Both the position numbers and the translations under genes were made by a program. 64,000 bases of DNA from Toxotes chatareus (taxonomy: Eukaryota > Chordata > Actinopteri > Toxotidae). Positions 1-13,029 of the stretch are shown here, one piece after another. Each line of letters opens with the position of its first letter. Position 1 is the first letter of the stretch. Location: positions 2,666,001 to 2,730,000 of the forward strand of contig CM028896.1 in the NCBI GenBank assembly GCA_016801885.1, written 5' to 3'. The notes under the pieces are model-generated. The model made no database searches. It saw nothing but the letters and a program-made list of their open reading frames with translations, and was not told the DNA's origin.

Positions 1-124
1 AGACTTGACTGTGAATGACCAATGAATTGTAAAATGTCTATTGAGCTGAAACACAATAACTATGAGAATACAGTAAATTTAATTATTTGTATATGTAGAC
101 TGCACATCAGTCCTATGTCAGTGG

Positions 125-455
125 TTTAAAGTATTAACAGATTAGCTGTTTAAGAAATCAGTCAGCAACTGTGATTGATTGATTTAATTGATTATCAATC
201 AAAAATGCACTCTTTTGTTGTTTGTTGTTTAGCTGTTTATCCAGCTTCTATGGCTGCTTTTCTGTTTTATATCACTTGGACGAAATATTTGAATCTTAAC
301 CTTCAGTTCTGGGAACTTGTCATGGGCATTAAACTCTATGTTCTGACATTTTAAAGACTAAACAATTAAATAAATACTGGAAAAATCATTGAGAGAGTAG
401 TCAAAATAATAAAATACTCAAAATAATTGTTAATTGCAACCGTAATTAACATTAC
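125..455 (+). mobile_element. Interspersed repeat family 1, copy A (MITE-like)
   Basis: This diverged copy shares ordered blocks with the other family-1 copies here: AAAAATGCA, GCTGCTTTTCTGTTTTATATCA, CTGGGAACTTGTCATGGGCAT, TTCTGACATTTTAAAGACTA, and an end with ATTGTTAATTGCAACC. The same order of blocks recurs near 8.0, 10.3, 13.1, 17.7 and 40.3 kb. From memory, complete copies in fish genomes are about 350-400 bp with inverted ATTAATCG-rich ends beginning GGCTGCAAC, which suggests a non-autonomous DNA transposon. No coding capacity is seen. Confidence 0.6.
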
Positions 456-3149
456 GCAATGCTTTTTGTGACATATTCTATGTTCGTGTTAAAAGCTGTT
501 TTCCTATAAATGCAGGGCGTCAAGTGTGACACATAATAATTGGGATGTTTACTTTTCCCGAAAGAGATCAAATCCCTTGCAACACTGTCACTTTACAACA
601 ACAATTACCACTCTGATGAAGCCTATGTGCTGAAACAGCTTTACCTTTTCTTCAGTTCAGCGAACTCTTTAAGCAGCTAAAAGACACTTCAAGACCCATC
701 AGCTGATAATCAAACACTTCTCGTCTAAGCACTGCATCCCTATCTGATCCCGATCATCAGCATGGAAAGCATCAAGTCCTGCTCCTAAGCATATCTGCTC
801 CATCAGCAAACTGTCTTCCCTCCCATTTGATGATATCCATTTTGAAGGAGGAAAAAAAACACATTTCAACATGCCTCTAAGCTGTTATTTATCTCAACCA
901 GAGCAAAGCCTGAGCAGATCTATCACAACAACAAAGCAAACCTCATAAAGATTACTGGAGGCGAAACCTAGATGCTGATCGTACTATCATACTTGTTAGA
1001 AAAATAGCTTTGACATATTTTACACACGTAAATCCTTCTGTTGTTGTTTCTGCATGTTTCTCTGCTTATCTGGACTGATTACACGCCATCTTGCAGTCTC
1101 AGAACCACTACTGTCAGGCTGGAATTCCACCCTAAGGTAGACCCCATTAAAGAGACCCTGAAGGTCCATGAGGAGCCAATTCAGACACAGGACAAATCAG
1201 GGAGAGTAGGTCTGCTGAGTCCTCAGACATTAGGTGAAAAGGCCTGTGCTGTACGTTGCATATTTTAATTGGTATATAACAGCTGGATGGCCCTAGCATT
1301 AAGGTACATGTAGCTTCTGCGTAGAGAAACTGAATACTAACCTGCATCTCACTGTCACTACAGATTCTTCAGAGCCTTAATTTGATCTGCCTGGGATGAA
1401 TTAAGGCAACATCAGTAACCTGAGGGCGTCTTTTAGCCCTAATGGAAGGTTAGACAAAACCTGCAGAAACAGATATCCATGAAGGCCTTGGTTGGAAGAC
1501 ATAATTCTCAGGTTCAGCCACAACAAACCAAATCACTTGCGGCAAAACTTCCTTAACAAAATGACAAGGATGTTGATGCTATGTGCAGCACTTGCTTAAC
1601 TGAAAAACAAAAGTGATTGAAATGTGCATTTGTTTATCATGTTTTGAGTCACAAAACCAACCGCTGCTGAGGTCTGCAACGGCAATAAAAAGTTAACTGG
1701 ACAGCTTTATGGAATGACTTATTAAGCGACTGTGTTTTGCGAGACCTAAACTGAGGTGCTTTTGAAATGAACAAGAACACCTTTCTGGAACTGCTGTTTC
1801 AAAAAAACATACCTTCCTACTTTGTCTGAAATTGAGTCTGCACTTTCACACAGTCTCAGGATAATGAAAGTGGCAGTTACCCTGATGTGGCATTTGAGGC
1901 TGCAAGGCATCTGTAGAAAAGGCAGAACTGACAAAGATGACCTTTGTAAAACTGTATCTTTAAACCGTGGGCTTTTACTGTTATCAAAGTTCTTTTTTTT
2001 AGACTTCCTAGAACCACAAATTTAATAATGCTTAATGTAATCAACGGACGGAAAGCTTAAAATGACAATGTGATTCCACTAATTTAAATATAAGTTAAAT
2101 GCTAATTAAAACAAATCAATTCTATTGATGTAATCTTGAGTTGTTTATTTCAATTTTAGTCAACTACATAATGTGAAGTTAGGAAAAACTAATGCATGTG
2201 AAAAGTGTGACTGTTTTTTTTTTTTTTTTGCAGAAAAAGAGGCAACAAACAAAACTATACTGACATTGACACACCATTGCCTCATATTTTGTGATAGAGT
2301 ACTGTATATATATATCAACAGTCATTAAATAGTGCTGCTGCTCCACTGCCCTTGTTGACACCAGGGTTATGACTACACTCAAAGAGCCAGACATGGTTCT
2401 GACACTTTGTAAAATGAACACACGTCTGGAGACAACTACTTGAAAGTGTAGTTGTGGTTGTGGAAAACTCTGCCGCTGACAAAGCTCCACCCACAGGCCT
2501 CCTTCCAATTCCGTTGCAATTTCTGGTGTGAATAACCAACCCCACCACCTCTGTAAGTAGCTGGAATGGTTGGTGTAGAATTTTTTTAAATCATGGTTTT
2601 ATTTTTCTTGCCCACACACACTTTTATACCAAAACCAAACTTGACTGCCTCCAGACATAAAAGTACACCTGCATATGTAACGGCTCTAAAGTTGAGTTAT
2701 GACAAAAGTATTCAAAGAGTATCTAATGCTGAATGAGGGATGGATATATTTTGGCAGTGACTGCATTTCTTCCTGTCTCTCAGGTTCACCTTTCCCACAG
2801 AAATGCACTGCGTTGTCTCAGGACTGTAACGTAAACGTTCCAGTGCCAGGGTTAAGTTTAGATGACACCAAAGCAGCGGTTCCTGATAATTTATAGAAGT
2901 CATTTATCTCACTTGCCGTGACGTGACGTGATGAAGCCAAAGGGAGGTCATTGGTGGGCAGCCACAGACAGGAGGGGGGGGGGGGCTAAAAGAGTGTGGT
3001 AAATGAGGTTAGAGGGGAAGAAAAGAAGGGGCTGGTTCAAAGACTGCTTGTGCATGTCAGAACCTTTCTCCGGGGCAAATAAGGGAACAAGGGCCTCAGT
3101 GCAGCCCAGCAGCCAGAGCAGCTCCTTGGGCAAACGACTCTAATCAAAT

Positions 3150-3860
3150 TTGTGTGATTGGACTCAGAAAAAGCTGCAAGGGTAAAAGAGGCTCCTTTCA
3201 CCCGGGAACGGACACAAGGAAGCATTTAAAAATCTACTATCCCTCTGCTGATCTTTACAGTAGCAGTTCACATGACGGACTATCTGCCCACGCCAACAGC
3301 CCTTGGCACAGCACACACTGGCCCTTTTCTCAGCTGTGAAATATCACCATCAGAAAGGCAGAGATAAAACTTTGTTTTATGTACTTCCTCTAATGGATCA
3401 CTGGTGGAAATTCATCCAGTACTTTGTAGGATTCACCCTCATCTGCAATGCTTCAACCTAGTGTCAAAACTGCTATTTTTAGTCTTGATTAATGATTGCA
3501 ATTGGATACGGTTCTGGCCTTAGTTCATCGCCTCGATTTTCCTTGATCATAGCTGACATTTTGGAGTGATCAAAGAGAATTACCTCCAGCAGCTAACATT
3601 AAAATAAAGCTGCGCTTCACTGTATGGAGATGAATATTCTGCGGGGGAACATCTGATGCATTAACAGCAGTGTGGAGGTGCTCCAAGGCAGAAAGTGAGG
3701 TGTGGTACAGTGTAACGACCTGTGCCCCACTCACTGGCTGCCTGAGCTCTGGTGGAAGCTGTGGGAGCACGCTTCCTGTTAGCCTGCTAAATTGACTCCA
3801 CACGCCCACGCTCCCATCTCTACAGGAGCGCAGCGTCTCCCATTAACCTCCTCCTGCCAC
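3150..3860. promoter_or_regulatory. GC-richer unique blocks in rxra intron 1
   Basis: Two patches (about 3,150-3,330 and 3,570-3,850) show CpGs and little simple repeat (TTCACCCGGGAACGGACAC, CATGACGGACTATC, GTGTAACGACCTGTGCC, GGAGCGCAGCGTCTCCC). Open frames on both strands have no recognisable domains. They may be enhancers. Confidence 0.2.
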
Positions 3861-5161
3861 CTCTGCCTAGTACATCTTGAATCCAATGTACTAAGGATGT
3901 AAACATGTACAAATACCCAAGGACAAAACAGAAGGAAGGACTTGTGCTGCCACCCACGTCCTGTTCTTCTCCTCTAAACAATATGTTCTATAACTCTGAC
4001 CCAGATTCACTAATCAAGGCCAATGAATGCTAAAGTCAAGACTTGCATTAACATTTGTTCCTTTTGCCTTTGTTGGCGTGAGGCCTTCTGCAACCTCAGT
4101 CTCATTCAAACAGCGTGGCGGGAACCACAAAATGTTGCTTAACAACTTACTTAAAATGAAAAATCAACGATGACATTTTTGTTATCAAAATAAAAAGTGA
4201 TTCTGATGTTTTTAGACACTCATTGTGGTTTTATGTTGTCCATAAAAGGACAGCTGTATTTTTGTAAAAGATTCACCAAAAGAAAGCCACGTATACGCAT
4301 CATGGGAAACACCATGTTTGAACCCGTTATGCGGCACATACGAATATGAAGTGCTACATAATTCAAAACCTGAAACAAAAACATCTGGAGTCGCAGCTGC
4401 TCTGCATGGGTGTGTTGTTCTGAAAAACCAGAACAACAATAAAAAACACCGAAATTCATAATACAGTAGAATAAGAATTACACAAGACAGACCATGTGCC
4501 GGACAGGGATTAAGTGCACCCTTTGGCTAAAAGGCCTCTTTAAGTTGGAGCCATTAAATATGGGGAATGCCCATATAGCTATAAACCAGTAAAGTTGATT
4601 CCAGCCTGTTGACTGTAAAGCTCCATTAGGGAGTAGTCTCCAGAAGGGAAAAATATTGGAATAATCCTGTCCAGGATTTCAAATTTACAGTAAATTGGTT
4701 GTAAAGTGCACACCTCTGATTCAGTATCACTATATGACATTAAGCCAGACTGAACTGGGAAAGACCTGGACAGGAAAACAGAGCTTACAAAGCAAAGTTG
4801 AGGTTTGGAATGAAGAGTTTAGGCCAAGATAATGACTGGAGACAACAGGGCTCTCTCACTGAGTAAACCTTCAAGTATCAAGATTTCAGACCCCATATCA
4901 ATGACCCGGCTCAGGACTGCTGTACCTTGAGAAAGAGATGTTTTTCAATCACACTACTGACTCTTAAAAAATACACACATTTCGTCCTGGCACCTCAGTT
5001 CCAAGCAAGTCATTTACAAAGGAAATTCTGCACAGAAAGACATTACTTCTGTTTGTTTAAGGCTGAAGGTGGAACACAGTCAAGGCTTTCAAAATACTTA
5101 ATTTGTCAGGACTGAGGAAATTCAGTTTAGACTGTTACATAAATTGGTGCCCACAAACATG

Positions 5162-5188
5162 TTTTTTTTTTTTTTTTTTTTTTTTTTT
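5162..5188. repeat. Poly-T tract (27 nt)
   Basis: The longest homopolymer in the window. A 17-nt poly-A tract follows at 5,346-5,362, leaving about 160 bp between opposing T and A tracts. Confidence 0.9.
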
Positions 5189-7261
5189 CTAACCTAGAAG
5201 ATGACATTGATTTTCCCCCAAAGTTAACATTTGAAGTAATTATGGAAAAAGCAAAGGCCTAATTAATCCACATGTCTTGAAAAGGTCCAAGAAAGCTCTG
5301 GCTGAGATTCTCAACTTGTTCTTTGGCACTTTGTGCATGTTATGTAAAAAAAAAAAAAAAAATTATAAAATACTCAGAAGAGCCGGACCTCGTCGAGCCT
5401 TTAAAGCCAGCAGTAAAATAATTACTCGTAAATGGGCCAATCCTGCAAAAGGCACTCATAAAATTAGACTTTAATTGAATTTTACGAGTTTTACCTCAAA
5501 AAACTCTTCAGGAGTGATCAGTCAAGAATAATCATTCTTGTATAATAATTTCTTCACCCCTAGAATGTCATTCAGGAGGTAAAAATACATGGAATTCAGT
5601 ATTATGGATTAAGAAAATAATTAAAAAATAATAAAAATAACATTTTCACTGGTATTTTTAAATAAATGGCAAGTACACACTGAACAAAATCAAGGAATTG
5701 ACACTGAAAGCTTTAACACTCAGGCTACATAATTAATTCATCTTTGCAGAAAGACCATAGCTTGTAATGGCCTATAAACCACTTGTTATAGCGACACAGA
5801 ACATAGCCTGTTTGGATACAAACATAAAGTGTGTAAAACCACTGACATGTGGACTGTGAGAGTGAGACAGCTGAGACTGAGGCTTGTTATGGGTTACAGT
5901 ATTATTCCAAAGCCTGAGTGATCTCCTGTGCTCTTCAGGAATGGATACATGCCACGCATTCCAAGAGGCAATCAAGTTATTCCACTTGAGGCTGTGCCAA
6001 GCCGGCTGCATTTGTTTTTACAGGGATGTCCATCTACAGTAGCTATGCATCGATCTGTCCATCGATCTTTTCCTCAAACACTACTATATTTTGTAAAGCG
6101 CAAATAATACATTTCCCACATTTCCACATTTCTTTTCTCCAAATAATCTTATGAGAAAGCAATTTTTAGCTTAAGATAACTTGCCTGGCTCTTCTGATCT
6201 CTCCCATCTACAACCTTACAGTCATTCTAAATCTGCAAGGTACCCTTACTCATCAGCGTACCCACATTACATATTCAACTTTCAGGATTTCTAACTCTCC
6301 TCTGACTGAAGAAGAGAAAATTGCTACAAATTTCCAGGAATTCAATCATGTGTTGAAAGAAGGAAAAAAAAAACGTTTAATGTCAGATGTCTACATTCTC
6401 AAAAGAAATGACAGCTTTACAGTGTAGAGCACCTTTTTATAGATGACTGATCAACTGAATGGATGACACAGTTAAAGACAGACTTCATTTGGTTGAACTA
6501 TATAACTAAAATCTATTATTATCTGATTACTAAACTATTCAAATCAATATGGTCCACATGCCACAGAGAACTGTGACAAGTACAGCACTTTTCCATTTCC
6601 TACTGTGAATTACAATAAGAATCAAGACAAGGACAACACAAGACAAACTGCACCGGATCATACAGCAGAATCATCACCTTGAGATATAATCTGATATAAT
6701 CACTGAAACAATCAACAGTATCCAACTTTAATTGCACTGCAGTGTTGTGAGATTCATATTATTGACTCAGACTGCAAATGGATGTGTTCACAGGTCAGGG
6801 CCACCACAGGGCACCCAATCAAATCCAAGAAGAAAACAGATCCAGAGACAAAAATTCTCCACAAGATTCCTCACAATGCAGCTCAGTGAAAACCAAAATA
6901 GAATATGCTTGCCAAAGTAAAATCTGACCTTCATCTGATATTCGTCACATTTATTTGACATTTCTGAAACAGAAGTGATTCTGCATAACTGTCTTGTGGG
7001 TAAAAATCTTGTGGATGTCAAGGAGGATGACTCATGACTTCAATAATAACCCATATTCTGCTGTCACAACAGCAATCATTCTGTGAGTGAGTGTCATTTC
7101 CTTCATTTGACGGATGTCTTTTTTTTTTTTCCAGATTTGTATTCAGTACACAATCAAGGACAGAATTATTGGCCACATAGTTGCAGATATTAACACATCA
7201 GGAGGAAAAGACAAACCCTTGGATTAGTCATGAAAAGGAACAGAAACACAGACAACAACCA

Positions 7262-7440
7262 GCATGGGGGTGAACAAAAGGGAGATGGATGGAGGGGGAA
7301 AGAAAAGGGAGACACAAGGGTGAGGGAGGGATAGAGGAAGACCAGGAGAGCAAAGCCACACTTGCAGACTGTGCGAGAAAGAGGGAGAGAGAAAGAGAAT
7401 GAAAGAGAGAAAAAGAGGAGAGACAGGCAGAGGGAGGCAA
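7262..7440. repeat. Purine-rich (GA/GGA) tract
   Basis: About 180 bp of almost entirely purine plus-strand sequence (GGAGGGGGAAAGAAAAGGGA, GAGAAAGAGGGAGAGAGAAAG, GAGAGAAAAAGAGGAGAGAC), with short pyrimidine interruptions near the middle. Such tracts can form triplex (H-) DNA. Long open frames on the minus strand here are low-complexity Leu/Ser/Phe artefacts. Confidence 0.7.
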
Positions 7441-7965
7441 ACAAAACTAGGTCAAGTCACATGACTGGGATCGACTGCAGGCAGGATTAAATATCCTACA
7501 GCATGTGGTCATTTACACAACAAATGTAGATTTCATTTTATAAATTATTTCTCTTCCATGGGGGATGAGGCTTGGCATAGAGAGTGTGATTCTACACTGT
7601 ATTCTGGTTGGAAGCAAGGCTTTTCAGTGAGCACAAAAACAGAGCATTAAAGACTTGAGTGAGCTGTTCCCTCTGAGACAGGAAACAAAGCGAGAGCCTG
7701 AGATAGCATGGAAATGATCATAACAGGAGGGAGCACGGTTCCAGTATGAGACAGCTCCATTGTGACGGGCTAATGGCCATAACATACACTGTCCATTATT
7801 CTGGATAAACGCAAAGGACTGCGAGATATTTAAAAACAAAGATGTCACAAGTGACAGCTCTGTGAAAATATATTGTTAAACGGAGGCAAAATGCACAAAT
7901 TACAGTAAATATAGTGAGCGAATGAATGCTTAATGCAGTGAACCACCATGCATTACATCAGATTC

Positions 7966-8225
7966 GAGCTGCAACGATCAGTCAATCAACTGGTTAGTCG
8001 AACAGAAGGAAAATAACCAGCAACTATTTTGATGATCTAAGAAAATGTCTCAAAAGCCGCTGGTTTCAGCTTCTCATGTATGGATATTGTCTGGTTTCTG
8101 TACCCGTCTGTGCTAGTAAACTCAGTATGTTTTGGTTCTGGGCTGCTTACTGGACAAAGCAAGATGTCTGAAGACATCACCTTGTGCTTTGGGAAAAAAT
8201 GAGAGCTAATTTTTTTTAAATTGTC
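7966..8225 (+). mobile_element. Interspersed repeat family 1, copy B
   Basis: This copy starts with the terminal-type sequence GAGCTGCAACGATCAGTCAA and continues through AGCAACTATTTTGATGATC and GGTTTCAGCTTCTCATGT. It ends after GAAGACATCACCTTGTGCTTTGG. It preserves the left end better than the other copies and is cut off before the right end. An apparent 162-codon minus-strand frame starting here crosses into unique sequence and is not a gene. Confidence 0.6.
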
Positions 8226-9639
8226 AGTATAATTCTGTAAGACATTACACTGCAAGTCATTTAAAGCGCAGGCATTAAAATTACACTTATTTTTTTGTGC
8301 TACTTTGCAGTAGAGCTCCATGTAATAATGAGGCAGCTCAGAGGTGACTGACTGATGCACGCTTATTGTGACTGAGCCGAATTTCAACTGTATGACTGAG
8401 AAGCACATGCTGTGTAATGCAGGGTGGCAAGTCTGGAGATGCAAAATGCCACTGGTACCCCAGTCACCCCTCCCCCTGCCACCCACCCTGCTCCATCCAA
8501 AAAGGAAACTATAGTTGCCAATCAAGAGGAGGACTACAGGCTAAGCTGGTCATAAGCTCAGTCAATCCCCCGGAGTCCAGCCTGTGGAATACCAATCACT
8601 CATTCACATCTGTTGTCAGCTGAGGCCGGGAGACACACCCAGATAATGTATATGTGTGTGTGCCTCAGTGAATGTCTCTGTAAGAGAGACAGAAAGAGAC
8701 AGTGAGCTGGGCATTGGACTATTGAAACTGGCTAACCGCAATTTCAAGTGAACCCTAACTTGAGATTCCCCACCGGATCTGAGCCAATGAGATGTAATGC
8801 CACTGACGACCCAGAACAACACACGGTTCTTCTCTCCAACCAGTTTGACCCCCAGGCTTTCAAGATCACGGGCCCTAGCTCAATGCATTTAGATCACTGC
8901 GTGTTAATGCACAGATAAACAAGGCAGCTGCCGCAAAGGAGATCAGATCTACACAGTTGTACAACAGTGAGGAACTGATGTACAGATGACCTTATTTGAC
9001 ATAAATATCCGTCTTACCCCAGGATGTCCTTACACAAATGAACAGATGACTTAATAATGCATTTTTTTAGATAGGCTACATGAAAACTGCATGTAATTAT
9101 CAAATATCATGTCAAAGCCTTATGTATATCTGATGGATTTTAAAAGCCTATATTGTGCATAAGGTATAATCCTTACGATTATCCTTACAAAAAGCGATAA
9201 TGATATTGTAATGTAAGTACTAAATGTTTAATAAATGATCATTATCTTTACCAAAAGAATAAAGTGTTCTGAATTTAGCTGCTATCAGCCTAACTCATGA
9301 GTTATTATGCTGTTTTACTTTAAATTGGTGAGGAAAAAAATGAGGCTGTTAACCTGATTTTTTTTATTGCTTATGTTTCCGTAAGTCTGCCCCTCGTTGT
9401 GTGTACAGCCTCTGAATTTAAGATTTATAACCACTTTCTTACCTCAAACGTAAACAATCACTTGACTTGGTATTTATTAGAAGAATTTATGAGGTAAAAC
9501 ATGAAAGTCGTTGGTTAACCTTAAGAGATTTACTTGAAGTTTTACTGTGTAGACCAGGAGTGAAAGCATAAGCCCTAAGGCGCATAAAAATCAAATAAGT
9601 ACGGCAATAAGAATCGGGTTTATTTTGATACTGTAGTGA

Positions 9640-9990
9640 GGTCCGGGTCAAGAGGTGAGGCACCAGTTGAGGGCTGGCAGCGTCCTCCTACTGAAATGTC
9701 ATCGATGACATCAGCCCACGTCTACCTGCAGACACCGCAAGATGTGATGAGCCAGTGAAGCATAAGGCTGCTCCAAAAATACTAACTCTGCCTTCCAGGG
9801 TAAAAACTCTTACCTCAAATAACAATTACTGACCAAGAGAGGCAGACCGTCAGATTGGCTTAGAGCTGAGCAGCGGTGTACCCTCTCAAAAAGTAGGGTC
9901 CAAAACAGCAAAGTTAATTTGGATCAAGGGACGGGCAAGTGGACGAGCCGGAGCAAGGTCATTCTGCAGGGGCCGTGCAGAGATGTCTGC
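9640..9990. promoter_or_regulatory. Putative intronic element with a TALE-type palindrome
   Basis: A GC-richer block containing the perfect 16-bp palindrome ATGTCATCGATGACAT (9,696-9,711), in which two TGACA half-sites of MEIS/TGIF homeodomain proteins face each other. CCAGTTGAGGGCTGG at 9,663-9,677 is a weak CTCF-like match. About one 16-bp perfect palindrome is expected by chance in 64 kb, so the motif alone is not decisive. Confidence 0.25.
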
Positions 9991-10092
9991 GTACATGATA
10001 ACCTGAAGGCACGGGGGGAAAATGCTTCCCAGTGAAGCTCGGTGTAGAAGTCATCTCTATGACATGGCCCTCAGGCTCTCAGATTCACATTT

Positions 10093-10115
10093 AAAAAAAA
10101 AAAAAAAAAAAAAAA
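10093..10115. repeat. Poly-A tract (23 nt)
   Basis: A homopolymer in the presumed intron about 180 bp left of repeat copy C. No retrocopy is recognisable next to it. Confidence 0.9.
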
Positions 10116-10299
10116 GCAAGAAACATAGCGTCACAATCTGACTTCAGGACAAACAGTGAGACACCTAAGAATGCTGATATCAACAATCCTGCTGGAATGT
10201 GTATATTTGTGCCTGTGTACATCTATTATTGTGTTACAACAACAGCTGCCAGACAGAGTCATCACAGTAATTTATCTAGAAAAAAAAAACATGATTTTT

Positions 10300-10500
10300 G
10301 ACATGACTCCAGGTTCTCAAATGTGAGAATGTGATTTCTGACACCTTGGACTTCGGAAAACTATAAAGGCCACTTTTCAGTATTTTCAAATATTTTATTC
10401 AGTAAACAACTAACTGATTAGATTAAGAAAATCTACAGTTTCTGTTGTAAAAAAAATGAAAATAATGATCAATTCATATGAATTTTTGCAGCACTTCCAG
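10300..10500 (+). mobile_element. Interspersed repeat family 1, copy C
   Basis: The central and right parts of the family are visible: TTCTCAAATGTGAGAAT, then a deletion, then GACACCTTGGACTTCGGAAA, GGCCACTTTTCAGTATTTT and an AT-rich tail with AAAATGAAAATAATGATC. The orientation matches the other copies. Confidence 0.55.
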
Positions 10501-11105
10501 GAAAAGGAGCACTACCCTGTAAAGAAGCGGCGTTTGTTTTTATTGTTTCGCACCAGTATTTTGTTTTCATTCACCCAAAAGTCGGCGAGTTTCGTGCTGC
10601 AAGATGACACTTCCCACCACAGTCCACAGTAATAAATGTCAGCAGAGAGAAACTGAAAATGTGATGACAGTTAATGGTTAGACCTTCTGCTGTAAACATT
10701 ATTTCAATATGGAGAGATGTTTGTATTATATACTTTAACTGGTTTTCACTTTTTTGTTTTTTGAACAAAAGAATGGCCACCTGTTACATGCCAGCACATG
10801 TATTTTTCAGCTCAGACAGGCAGAAAGAAACTTGGAAAAAAATACAGAGAGATGTCTGACCAACTGAAACGGCATGTTTCCCTCCGTCATATAACCAGAT
10901 ACTGAAGAAAACAAAATCTTTATCAATTAATACTAAAAGTATTATATTTCTCTTTTCATCCTTCCTGTTTTTCTCCTTCACTATCATCTATCCCTTTCTT
11001 CCCCCTCCTCCCTCCATCTCTCTGAACCCGTCCTCCCTTCTTTCTCTCACTCCCCTCACTTTCTTCCTCTGATCACTGCCCTGCTCCTGCCTGTGTGTAC
11101 TGTAG

Positions 11106-11278
11106 CTCTCAGGGGTGCCCAGCATCAGTAAGCCCATCAGAGGGAGACTGTGATGCACCTCTTTTGATCAGCGCAGTCGCCACATTAGCATGTACCTCTG
11201 CGCTCTCCTGCACTCCCCCCTGCTCTGACTAAGCTACCTGCCTGTCAGCGCCGCCGACCCACAAGGAGCCTCGCCCAG
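11106..11278 (+). ncRNA. Candidate non-coding exon antisense to rxra intron 1
   Basis: A pyrimidine-rich tract of about 140 bp (about 10,960-11,100) leads into TGTAG at 11,101-11,105. A GC-rich 173-bp segment follows and ends in a consensus donor, CCCAG|GTAAGA, at 11,278/11,279. All three frames contain stops (frame 2 is open until TAA near the 3' end), so an internal coding exon is unlikely. The segment could be an exon of a long non-coding RNA antisense to rxra, or simply a conserved element with accidental splice sites. The unique GC-rich sequence continues past the donor to about 11,460. Confidence 0.2.
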
Positions 11279-11470
11279 GTAAGACAGAAGGCGCTCAGCG
11301 CTCGTCTGAATCTTAATCACTAATGAACGCAGGCTCGCCCTGCCACTGATGAGAGGAGGGAGAACCGCTCTTGTGATCTCACAGAGGAGACATACAAAAG
11401 CCTCGCTGTGCATCTCTAATGCACTGTAAGGGCCCTGTAGCTGAACACGGCGCCACGGACTCTGTGAAAG
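11130..11470. promoter_or_regulatory. GC-rich unique block in rxra intron 1
   Basis: This block overlaps the candidate antisense exon. It continues through GAATCTTAATCACTAATGAA, GAGAACCGCTCTTGTG and TGTAGCTGAACACGGCGCC. The density of non-repetitive, CpG-retaining sequence suggests constraint, either as an enhancer or as an exon with flanking intron. Confidence 0.25.
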
Positions 11471-11944
11471 CTGAGTGATACAAATCGACTGAAGGTGTTG
11501 ATTCAGTACTGAAGCTCTTTTGTCTCTCCTGGGACTTTATACCTCAAAGGGAGCCTCGTGTTCGCACTCTTTGTATGTCCTTTTCAATGACAACAAACTA
11601 ATATATGAAAAAAATCTTAATGTGCTATTGAAATAACACAAAGGTAGCCTGTTCGTGCTGCGGCTCTTTCATGCGGTACCAGAAACGTCAGTTTTAGTTA
11701 TGTTGAAAACAATACAAAGAGGTTATTTTTCATGCTCTGATTTAAACTTTACTGTCTATAGAAACCGGAGGCATTTTTTTGTTGTTGTTTTTTTTTTTTT
11801 GCCCTGCTTTTATGAGGGGTTGTGTTTGGCCCAGGCCTGGCCTAGGTCTGGATGCACAGGCGGGTGCCCTCTCACTTGTGTGCCACTTAATTAGCCCAGG
11901 CTTGCACAAAGGGGAGCTGGTCACATGGGCCCAATTTGGCCCGC

Positions 11945-11950
11945 TATAAA
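11945..11950 (+). promoter_or_regulatory. Isolated TATA-box-like motif (antisense to rxra)
   Basis: GGCCCGCTATAAAGTCTGC has a TATAAA with GC-rich flanks, preceded by CCCAATTTGG (close to a CArG box). It lies on the plus strand within presumed rxra intron 1. No transcript is known. Confidence 0.15.
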
Positions 11951-12903
11951 GTCTGCAAGGGCTCAACATGCATTACTACGGGAGTATTTACGTGCCTGCC
12001 GCACCAGGGTAAGAGACTTTGAAGATGCAGAAAACCAGAACGGAGAAGAAGTGAAAAGAAGGAGAAAAAATAACTGAAATGAAAGGAGGGGACCCTTAAA
12101 TTCCAGGGAATTTTTCCAGATGTTGCACAAATATTCTGCTGAGGCAATCCAGATGTGCTCACTCTGTTTATTCCCTCCTTCTGCTCGCTGTTCCAAAGAC
12201 TTCTCTTTCTTCCCCTTTCCTCTCTTTCACCCTCTCTTTCTCGTTCTACAACCCCTCTCCCCCCCTCCTTCAGGCAGCCCACATCAGTGTTCCCTGATAG
12301 TGCCTTTTAAGTGAGGGCTTTAATAGCCCCCAGGGCACCTTAGCATCCACTTGGATCCTGTAATAAACATCCACTCTCATTCTTTACAGCACATATGTGT
12401 GTGTTAGAGTGAGTGTGTCAAAGAGAGGGAGATTAGGTGCCTTGTTTTATCGCTCTTTGGATCAATTAACAATTAACTCTGTTACTAACAATAGCTGCAC
12501 TGATGTGATGAGGGGAAAAAAAGCAATGCACTGAGTGAAACAAGACCTAAATAAAAACATGCATCCTGCTTCCTTTTACCAGAATCCACACTGATCCAGT
12601 TTTGTCCCCCGACTTCCATCGCTGCTCCGTTCTCCTCACCTCCACACAAACACTGTCATGTCTGCTGAGACTGCTCCTCTCCCACAGAGCGTGACCCAGC
12701 CACAACCCCTGACCTTCCCTCTCCCAGACAGCACACTGATTCTCAGCTGCTCCGCTCTACACTGCTCCACATGCAGCAGTTCATGAATCAGTGTGTCGGG
12801 GACTCCAAAACCAACAGCACCAGTTCAGAACACGCATGTGGTTGCATCAGCTAATGAAGCACATGGCACACGAAGGCAAACATGTGCGGACTTGAGCACA
12901 CTG

Positions 12904-12920
12904 ACACACACACACACACA
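12904..12920. repeat. (CA)n microsatellite
   Basis: A short uninterrupted (AC)8 run inside the presumed rxra intron 1. Confidence 0.85.
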
Positions 12921-13029
12921 TTCTGATACTCCTACAAATACAAATGTGAATACTGGTGCAGCAACAGTTAGATCAGTAACAAGTCTATTCTACATTATTT
13001 TATTTTTTTTCATTATAAGTTAATTGTTT

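Larger units (their letters stand above)
456..7965. other. rxra intron 1, distal part
   Basis: Mainly AT-rich, unique intronic DNA. Apart from the listed blocks it holds a poly-T run at 2,214-2,229, a 12-nt poly-G run at 2,974-2,985 and opposing poly-T/poly-A tracts near 5.2-5.4 kb. No exon, RNA gene or strong repeat is otherwise visible. Confidence 0.6.

Noticed and set aside
8037..8525. 162-codon minus frame
   Set aside because: About 190 bp of it lies in repeat family 1 copy B; the rest is unique DNA with no protein features.
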